DNA of 64,000 nt, taken from assembly GCA_945874735.1 (NCBI GenBank), contig CAMCHI010000002.1, forward strand, positions 62,001-126,000. Direction: 5' to 3'. This document shows positions 57,744-64,000 of this stretch, piece after piece (the first letter of the stretch is position 1; every line of letters starts with the position of its first letter). The notes below the pieces were generated by a model. It was not told the DNA's origin and did not search any database. It saw only the letters and a list, made by a program, of their open reading frames with translations. The DNA is from an uncultured Arcanobacterium sp. (lineage in GTDB: Bacteria; Actinomycetota; Actinomycetes; Actinomycetales; Actinomycetaceae). Position numbers and translations under genes: made by a program.

Positions 57744-59864
57744 ATGGCACAAGAAGTGCTTTCCGACCTAAAGAAGGTTCGCAATATCGGCATTATGGCC
57801 CATATTGACGCTGGTAAGACCACCACTACCGAACGTATTTTGTTCTACACCGGTATTAACTACAAGATCGGTGAAACCCACGACGGTGCATCTACTACCG
57901 ACTGGATGGAGCAAGAAAAAGAGCGTGGTATTACCATTACCTCTGCTGCTGTTACTTCTTTCTGGAAGAAGCATCAGATTAACATTATCGACACCCCTGG
58001 CCACGTAGACTTCACCGTAGAAGTAGAACGCTCTTTGCGCGTACTTGACGGTGCAGTAGCAGTATTCGACGGCAAGGAAGGTGTAGAACCACAGTCTGAA
58101 ACCGTATGGCGTCAGGCAGACAAGTACGGAGTACCACGTATCTGTTTCATCAACAAGATGGACAAGATGGGTGCTGACTTCTACTTCTCGGTACAGACCA
58201 TTCGTGACCGTCTACGCGCTACTCCGCTAGTGATGCAGTTACCAATTGGTTCTGAATCTGAACTATCGGGCGTAATTGACCTGCTTACCATGAAAGCTCT
58301 ACGTTTCCCAGCAGAGGACGACAAGGGCAATAAGACTATGGGTTCGCTAGTAGTAGAGGAAGAAATTCCAGCTGAGCTACTAGAAAAGGCAGAAGATTAC
58401 CGCAGCCAGCTAGTAGAAGCAGTAGCTGAAACTGATGATGCGTTGCTAGAGAAGTTCTTCGGTGGTGAAGAAATCAGCATTGATGAACTAAAGGCAGCAA
58501 TCCGCAAGATTACCATTGCTGGTGATGCTTACCCAGTTTACTGTGGTTCTGCTTATAAGAACATTGGTATTCAGCCAGTGCTAGACGCAGTAGTAGATTT
58601 CCTTCCATCTCCACTAGACATCGGTGCGATGAAGGGAACTGATCCAAAGAACGAAGAAATTGAACTTACTCGTGAACCAAGCGAAGATGAACCATTCTCT
58701 GCTTTGGCATTCAAGATTGCTGTTCACCCATTCTTTGGTCGTCTAACCTACATTCGTGTTTACTCGGGCAAGATTGAAGCTGGTGGTCAGGCTCTTAATG
58801 CTACTAAGGGCAAGAAAGAGCGTATCGGCAAGGTATTCCAGATGCATTCCAATAAGGAAAATCCGGTAGAAGTTGCTCACGCTGGTCACATTTACGCTGT
58901 TGTTGGTCTAAAGGATACTACCACTGGTGACACCCTTTGCGACCAAGCACATCCAATCTCGCTAGAATCTATGACTTTCCCAGATCCAGTTATTCACGTG
59001 GCAATTGAGCCAAAGTCGAAGGGCGATCAGGAAAAGCTAGGTACAGCAATTCAGAAGCTAGCAGAAGAAGATCCAACCTTCTCTGTAAAACTTGACGACG
59101 AGACTGGCCAGACCGTTATCGGTGGTATGGGTGAACTTCACCTAGACATTCTCGTTGATCGTATGCGTCGTGAATTTAAGGTAGAAGCAAACGTGGGCGC
59201 TCCAATGGTTGCTTACCGTGAAACGATCCGTGGCAAGGCTGAAAAGATCGAATACACGCACAAGAAGCAGACCGGTGGTTCTGGTCAGTTTGCTAAGGTT
59301 CTCGTTACCTTCGAGCCATTGGAGGAAAACGAAGAAGGCGCTACCTACGAGTTCGTAGACGCAGTTACTGGTGGTCGTGTGCCACGCGAATACATTCCAT
59401 CTGTTGATGCTGGTATCCAAGCAGCAATGGAGAACGGTGTACTTGCAGGCTTCCCAATGGTAGGCGTAAAGGCTACCTTGGAAGACGGCGCATACCACGA
59501 CGTTGATTCCTCTGAAATGGCGTTCAAGATTGCTGGTCAGATGGTATTCCGTGAGGGTGCAAAGCGCGCTAATCCGGTAATCCTCGAACCAGTGATGGAC
59601 GTTGAGGTACGTACTCCTGAGGAGTACATGGGTGACGTGATTGGCGATCTTAACTCTCGCCGTGGTCAGATTTCTTCTATGGAAGATGCCACTGGTGTAA
59701 AGATCGTGCGCGCACTCGTTCCACTTTCCGAAATGTTTGGTTACGTTGGTGATCTTCGTTCTAAGACGCAGGGTCGTGCAGTGTACACCATGCAGTTCGC
59801 AAAGTATGTTGAGGTTCCGAAGGCAGTTGCCGACGAAATCATCCAAAAGACCCGTGGCGTGTGA
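57744..59864 (+). CDS. fusA: elongation factor G
   Basis: A 706-residue EF-G. G1 is [10 protein letters not shown]2/switch region [24 protein letters not shown]3 DTPGH and G4 NKMD. Domain IV (about 480-600) includes [23 protein letters not shown], and domain V ends [16 protein letters not shown]. It drives translocation on the ribosome. An AGAAGAGAG stretch precedes the ATG. It follows rpsG by 43 bases and precedes tuf by 125. Confidence 0.97.
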   Translation: MAQEVLSDLKKVRNIGIMAHIDAGKTTTTERILFYTGINYKIGETHDGASTTDWMEQEKERGITITSAAVTSFWKKHQINIIDTPGHVDFTVEVERSLRVLDGAVAVFDGKEGVEPQSETVWRQADKYGVPRICFINKMDKMGADFYFSVQTIRDRLRATPLVMQLPIGSESELSGVIDLLTMKALRFPAEDDKGNKTMGSLVVEEEIPAELLEKAEDYRSQLVEAVAETDDALLEKFFGGEEISIDELKAAIRKITIAGDAYPVYCGSAYKNIGIQPVLDAVVDFLPSPLDIGAMKGTDPKNEEIELTREPSEDEPFSALAFKIAVHPFFGRLTYIRVYSGKIEAGGQALNATKGKKERIGKVFQMHSNKENPVEVAHAGHIYAVVGLKDTTTGDTLCDQAHPISLESMTFPDPVIHVAIEPKSKGDQEKLGTAIQKLAEEDPTFSVKLDDETGQTVIGGMGELHLDILVDRMRREFKVEANVGAPMVAYRETIRGKAEKIEYTHKKQTGGSGQFAKVLVTFEPLEENEEGATYEFVDAVTGGRVPREYIPSVDAGIQAAMENGVLAGFPMVGVKATLEDGAYHDVDSSEMAFKIAGQMVFREGAKRANPVILEPVMDVEVRTPEEYMGDVIGDLNSRRGQISSMEDATGVKIVRALVPLSEMFGYVGDLRSKTQGRAVYTMQFAKYVEVPKAVADEIIQKTRGV

Positions 59865-59989
59865 GCCAACAGGTTAAATTAGCAAAAACGAAATTAAACC
59901 AGTAGGATTTCACTTAGCCATGGGTTAAATACCCGATGTATTTAATCCGACAAGCTAATTGATACTACCCGAGTCCCAGGAGGGCACAA

Positions 59990-61180
59990 GTGGCCAAGGC
60001 CAAGTACGATAAGACTAAGCCGCATATGAACATCGGCACCATCGGACACGTTGATCACGGTAAGACAACGACCACCGCTGCAATTACCAAGGTACTAGCA
60101 GACAAGTATCCAGATCTAAACGAAGTTACCGCTTTCGAGAACATCGACAACGCTCCAGAAGAGCGTGAGCGTGGTATTACCATTAACGTTGCACACGTTG
60201 AATACCAGACCGAAAAGCGTCACTATGCACACGTTGACGCTCCAGGCCACGCCGACTACATCAAGAACATGATTACCGGTGCTGCACAGATGGACGGCGC
60301 AATCCTAGTTGTTGCTGCTACCGACGGTGCAATGGCTCAGACCCGCGAGCACGTTCTACTAGCTCGTCAGGTTGGTGTTCCAGAGATCATCGTTGCACTA
60401 AACAAGTGTGACATGGTAGACGACCCAGAGATGATTGAACTTGTTGAGATGGAAATTCGTGAACTTCTATCCGACAACGGCTACGATGGCGATAACTGCC
60501 CAGTAGTTCAGATCTCCGGCTTCCAGGCTCTAGAAGGCAAGGAAGAATGGGTAAAGTCTATTGAGAACCTAATGGATCAGGTTGATGAGTACTTCTCCGA
60601 TCCAGTTCGTGATCTAGACAAGCCATTCCTCATGCCAATCGAGGACGTATTCACCATTTCTGGTCGTGGTACCGTTGTTACCGGTCGTGTTGAGCGCGGT
60701 ATGCTAAACCTAAATGAGGAAGTAGAAATCCTCGGTATTCGTGAACCACAGAAGACCACCGTTACCGGTATCGAAATGTTCCACAAGCAGATGGATCACG
60801 CAGACGCTGGCGAAAACTGTGGTCTACTTCTTCGTGGCACCAAGCGTGACGAAGTAGAGCGTGGTCAGGTTGTAGCAAAGCCAGGCTCCATCACTCCTCA
60901 CACCGAGTTTGAAGCTCAGGTTTACGTGCTAAAGAAGGAAGAAGGTGGACGTCACAATCCATTCTTCTCCAACTACCGTCCACAGTTCTACTTCCGTACC
61001 ACTGACGTGACCGGTGTTATCACCCTTCCAGAGGGCACCGAAATGGTTATGCCTGGCGACAACACTGAAATGAACGTAGAGCTCATTCAGCCAATCGCTA
61101 TGGAAGAAGGTCTAGGCTTCGCTATCCGTGAAGGTGGACGTACCGTTGGTTCCGGTCGTGTTATCAAGGTGATCAAGTAA
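59990..61180 (+). CDS. tuf: elongation factor Tu
   Basis: A 396-residue EF-Tu, starting at GTG 59990 behind AGGAGG. G motifs are [17 protein letters not shown] and NKCDMVDD, with the effector region [14 protein letters not shown]. The C-terminal domain ends [15 protein letters not shown]. In LGFAIREGG the usual Arg before Phe-Ala (E. coli Arg373) is Gly376, next to the elfamycin-linked Ala375. Very CTA-rich in leucine codons, like rpoB and rplL. Confidence 0.97.
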   Translation: MAKAKYDKTKPHMNIGTIGHVDHGKTTTTAAITKVLADKYPDLNEVTAFENIDNAPEERERGITINVAHVEYQTEKRHYAHVDAPGHADYIKNMITGAAQMDGAILVVAATDGAMAQTREHVLLARQVGVPEIIVALNKCDMVDDPEMIELVEMEIRELLSDNGYDGDNCPVVQISGFQALEGKEEWVKSIENLMDQVDEYFSDPVRDLDKPFLMPIEDVFTISGRGTVVTGRVERGMLNLNEEVEILGIREPQKTTVTGIEMFHKQMDHADAGENCGLLLRGTKRDEVERGQVVAKPGSITPHTEFEAQVYVLKKEEGGRHNPFFSNYRPQFYFRTTDVTGVITLPEGTEMVMPGDNTEMNVELIQPIAMEEGLGFAIREGGRTVGSGRVIKVIK

Positions 61181-61217
61181 TTGTAGCCTTTAGTTCACGT
61201 TAAAGAACTAAACTTCC

Positions 61218-61260
61218 AAGTGGCTCCTTGCTTATGGCAGGGAGCCACTTTTGTATTTTT
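61218..61260 (+). terminator. terminator after tuf
   Basis: AAGTGGCTCC (61218-61227) pairs with GGAGCCACTT (61241-61250), with an inner stem and a TTGTATTTTT tail. A second stem, TTTAGTTC/GAACTAAA, lies just before it (61189-61212). Confidence 0.8.
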
Positions 61261-61331
61261 TACGTAAAAGCAGATGTATTGTAATTTCTGCAAAGTTCAC
61301 GTACTTGCTAACAATGGAAACGTTCTAAGTA

Positions 61332-61371
61332 ACATAAAATATGTTGATTTTAACGAAACTTACGATATTAT
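61332..61371 (+). promoter_or_regulatory. candidate promoter and operator of the sugar kinase operon
   Basis: TTGATT (61344-61349) and TATTAT (61366-61371) with a 16-base spacer form a promoter about 55 bases before the kinase. The 13-base palindrome ACATA-AAA-TATGT (61332-61344) touches the -35 box and could be an operator. Confidence 0.5.
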
Positions 61372-61425
61372 GTAGATAACGTCTCCTAAAGACGGTAATC
61401 AAAGACGATTATTTCTGGAGGTATT

Positions 61426-62985
61426 ATGACAAATACTCGTTGTGCAGATGGCCCATTAGTAGTGGCGGTAGATTCTTCCACTCAATCTACAAAAGCGATC
61501 ATAGTAGACGCAGCCGGTAATGTGTGGGCAACCGCTAAACGCTCAATCCCCATGCAAACTCCTGCTATGGATTTCTATGAGCATGACCCTAAGTTATGGT
61601 GGGAAACTACTTATGAAACTATAGGGGAGGTACTATCTGGACTAACCCAACTAGAACGTGACCGGGTAGCAGCTATTGGTATTACTCATCAGCGAGAATC
61701 TTTCGCCCCGTTCACTATAGACGGCAAGCCACTCGGCCCTGGTATCTTATGGCTAGACGGACGAGCAGTAGACCAAATTGCTAAGTATGGTAACTCCCAT
61801 ATTCATGAACTATCAGGTAAGCCAGCTGGAGTAACCCCTGCGCTCTATAAGATGGCATGGGTAAGTGAAAACCGTCCAGAGCTATTTGCTAACGCCGATA
61901 AAATCGTGGACGTGCTGGGCTATATCGTATTTAACTTAACCGGAGAATGGTTATCTTCCACAGCTGCTGCTGATTCACTTGGTTTGTTTGATGTGCGCAA
62001 TCGTACTTGGTCGGCAGAATTGCTAGAAATCGCGGGAGTGCGTGAAGAGCAAATGTCTACTTTAGTTGGTCCAGCTAAAGTGATGGCTAATGTGCGACGT
62101 GAGTTGCTAGAAAGCTGGGGTATTAAACATGAGGTGCCAGTAATCGCTGGTCTGGGAGATGGACAAGCTGCCGGTATTGGTGCTGCTGCTGTTGATCCAG
62201 GCGTGGGCTATCTAAATATGGGTACTGCAGTAAACGCCGGAGTAGAATCTACTAGCTACACTTATGATCCAGCTTTCCGTACCCATGTTTCAGGTATTCC
62301 AGGTAACTACGTATTGGAAGTACTGCAATCTTCAGGTTCTTACTTAGCTGACTGGTCGCGTACCACTTTTGTGGATCCTAAGCGTCCAGAAGGTGATGTA
62401 GTAGCAGATAACTTAGCCGCTGCAGAAATTGCTCCAGGTTGTGAAGGGCTAATCACTCTCCCATATTGGAACGCTGTGCAATCTCCTTACTGGGACGCCA
62501 CTGCACGCGGTGCTATCGTGGGTTGGCGAGGAGTGCATGGACGCTCGCATCTATACCGTTCCGTAATGGAATCCATTTGCTTTGAGATGCGTCGCAACCT
62601 TGATTGCATTGAAAAGGCCTCGGGCGTACCAATTACTGAACTGCGCATCATGGGTGGCGGTACTCGTTCTGAACTATGGCGACAGATGATGGCAGACGTA
62701 GTAGGCGTGCCGCTAACGGTATGTGTGGCAGATGAAGTTTCTGCATTTGGTGCAGCTGTTTTGGCTATGGCAGGAATTAATGCTCATGCTGGTTTGTTGC
62801 CAGACGGATCGGCAGACGTGGCTGCTTCGGCTAAGGCAATGGCTACTTTCGGAGAAACCATCGAGCCTAATCCGGAAAATGCAGAAATCTATCGACAAAT
62901 TGGAGCAGTACAAGCACGACTATACCCAGCATTACAAGAGATGTTTGGGGAGTTGGATCGAATTGTCCGTAAGGGTGAAGCCTGA
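61426..62985 (+). CDS. FGGY family carbohydrate kinase
   Basis: A 519-residue sugar or polyol kinase of the FGGY family. The ATP-binding phosphate-1 loop is AVDSSTQSTK (14-23), the catalytic GDGQAAGIG part is intact, and the adenosine region is IMGGGTRSELWRQMMADVVGVPL. It is closest in look to xylulokinase and related pentose, erythritol or dihydroxyacetone kinases; the substrate cannot be fixed. GGAGG sits six bases before the ATG. The next gene, a GpsA-like dehydrogenase 32 bases downstream, suggests that a polyol-phosphate is made and then oxidised. Confidence 0.85.
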   Translation: MTNTRCADGPLVVAVDSSTQSTKAIIVDAAGNVWATAKRSIPMQTPAMDFYEHDPKLWWETTYETIGEVLSGLTQLERDRVAAIGITHQRESFAPFTIDGKPLGPGILWLDGRAVDQIAKYGNSHIHELSGKPAGVTPALYKMAWVSENRPELFANADKIVDVLGYIVFNLTGEWLSSTAAADSLGLFDVRNRTWSAELLEIAGVREEQMSTLVGPAKVMANVRRELLESWGIKHEVPVIAGLGDGQAAGIGAAAVDPGVGYLNMGTAVNAGVESTSYTYDPAFRTHVSGIPGNYVLEVLQSSGSYLADWSRTTFVDPKRPEGDVVADNLAAAEIAPGCEGLITLPYWNAVQSPYWDATARGAIVGWRGVHGRSHLYRSVMESICFEMRRNLDCIEKASGVPITELRIMGGGTRSELWRQMMADVVGVPLTVCVADEVSAFGAAVLAMAGINAHAGLLPDGSADVAASAKAMATFGETIEPNPENAEIYRQIGAVQARLYPALQEMFGELDRIVRKGEA

Positions 62986-63017
62986 TTTAAACTAAGGAAA
63001 TTTGGGAAGGAAATAAA

Positions 63018-64000
63018 ATGGCAGTTATTACAGTGCTCGGAGCTGGCGCTATGGGTTCGGCGTTATGTAAACCGGTGGCAGACGCTGGTTGGGAAGTGCG
63101 ACTGTGGGGAACCTGGTTGGACGACCATTTACTAGATGCAATAGAAGCTGGGAAGCCACACCCGCGCACTGGAGCTATTGTGCCAGCTAGTGTGCAATTG
63201 TTCCGCAGTGAGCAGCTTGCGCAGGCTTTAGCAGGCGCGGACGTAGTGGTAATGTCGGTAGCTTCGGTAGGTGTACCAGCAGTTACAGAACTGGCTATTG
63301 ACGGCATCGCGAAAGCTAAAGCACTTTGGCTTACTTCCAAAGGTTTCCATGAGGATGAAACAGGTAAAATCCGTTTACTTCCAGAAGCTATGCGGGTAAT
63401 TGCACAAAAGTTGGGAGTGGAACTTCCACCAATTGTGGCAATTGCTGGGCCGGTAAAAGCTAATGAGTGCGCGCAAGGAATGCCTACTGCCACTATCTTT
63501 GGATGCAAAGAGCCAGGAGTAGCTGCACACTATGCGCAAGCAGCAGCTACTCCCGTCTATGCTATTGCAAATACCACTGATGAAGTAGGAGTGGAAATAT
63601 GCGCTCCTATGAAGAATGTGTATGCTATAGCGTTAGGAATAGCTGATGGATTAGAGCAAGCTACTGGTATTCCACACCACAATCTAAAAGCTGCTACTTT
63701 TGCGCAAGCGGTAAAAGAAATGTCGCTGCTAGGTGTGGCTTTAGGGGCAGAAGAAAGCACTGCTTTTGGTTTGCCTGGGGTGGGAGATTTGGAAGTGACA
63801 GGTCTATCTGGACGCAACAAAGTATATGGAGTGCGTATCGGGGCTGGTGAAAATCCACAGGAGGCTTTAGCGGAAATGAATCGTTTAGAGCAAACTGTGG
63901 AGGGAGCATCGGCATTGCCCTTAGCTTGCAAACTGGTAGCACAAACTCCTGGAGTTACTTTGGCAGACTTCCCGTTATTGTCTGCGATTGCACAGGTGCT
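63018..64000 (+). CDS. GpsA-like NAD(P)-dependent glycerol-3-phosphate dehydrogenase family protein (cut by window edge)
   Basis: The first 327 residues of a dehydrogenase of the glycerol-3-phosphate dehydrogenase type, open to the window edge. NAD-binding GAGAMG is at 8-13. SKGF, AGPVKANE, the catalytic-lysine region PMKNVYAIALGIADGL and the C-terminal GDLEVTGLSGRNKVYGVRIG follow in the GpsA order. The start ATG 63018 has GGAAGG upstream. As partner of an FGGY kinase it may act on another polyol phosphate, such as a tetritol or pentitol phosphate, rather than being the lipid-synthesis GpsA. Confidence 0.8.
   Translation, partial: MAVITVLGAGAMGSALCKPVADAGWEVRLWGTWLDDHLLDAIEAGKPHPRTGAIVPASVQLFRSEQLAQALAGADVVVMSVASVGVPAVTELAIDGIAKAKALWLTSKGFHEDETGKIRLLPEAMRVIAQKLGVELPPIVAIAGPVKANECAQGMPTATIFGCKEPGVAAHYAQAAATPVYAIANTTDEVGVEICAPMKNVYAIALGIADGLEQATGIPHHNLKAATFAQAVKEMSLLGVALGAEESTAFGLPGVGDLEVTGLSGRNKVYGVRIGAGENPQEALAEMNRLEQTVEGASALPLACKLVAQTPGVTLADFPLLSAIAQV

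Noticed and set aside
59142-59846. 234-residue minus-strand frame inside fusA
   Set aside because: Cys/His/Tyr-rich translation typical of an antisense shadow over a strongly biased gene.
1-64000. CRISPR array, insertion sequence, prophage or integron
   Set aside because: No regular repeat-spacer pattern, transposase, integrase or phage structural gene was seen on either strand.

Overview
This window looks like a chromosome segment of an actinobacterium with unusually low G+C, most plausibly a member of the Actinomycetaceae. The lineage call rests on a WhiB regulator, a TIGR03089-type protein, DUF3499 and DUF5719 proteins, mtrA-mtrB-lpqB, a long HPF, an FprA-type ferredoxin reductase and the actinobacterial order rpmG-murB ... 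tRNA-Trp-secE-nusG-rplK-rplA ... rplJ-rplL-rpoB-rpoC-rpsL-rpsG-fusA-tuf. The family-level call is inference from codon use and A+T richness. I see no insertion sequence, prophage, CRISPR array or replication origin.

Region 1 (1-14728, minus strand) is a cell-surface glycopolymer locus. Read in the direction of transcription it holds a TIGR03089 protein, an ExoA-like glycosyltransferase, LicD, a Wzy-like polymerase/ligase, two GT2 glycosyltransferases, a PglC/WcaJ-like phosphoglycosyl transferase, a Wzx-like flippase, a TarI-like ribitol-5-phosphate cytidylyltransferase, a CDP-polyol phosphotransferase, a PLP sugar aminotransferase, a LicC-LicA fusion (phosphocholine cytidylyltransferase plus choline kinase behind a winged helix) and the start of a secreted protein. 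Together these could make a lipid-linked oligosaccharide containing an amino sugar and polyol phosphate, flip and polymerise it, and decorate it with phosphocholine, in the style of pneumococcal teichoic acid. This is the most interesting system in the window.

Region 2 (14.7-36 kb) is an actinobacterial envelope and regulation block: whiB, a giant membrane glycosyltransferase with a DUF5719 partner, a metallopeptidase-like protein, DUF3499, RDD and SpoIIM membrane proteins, the DUF58-MoxR-DUF4350-DUF4129 cluster, a GDPD-membrane-domain protein, then mtrA-mtrB-lpqB, comF and hpf.

Region 3 (35.5-64 kb) is housekeeping: fprA, yajQ, tRNA-Tyr/Thr/Met, rpmG, murB, adenosine deaminase, a phosphotransferase, an aminotransferase, tRNA-Trp, then the secE-to-tuf translation and transcription genes with recognisable RNA leaders (L1-site-like stem, L10 leader, str leader). 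It ends with an FGGY sugar kinase and a GpsA-like dehydrogenase cut by the window edge. RpoB carries Phe where E. coli has Ser531, which predicts rifampicin resistance.
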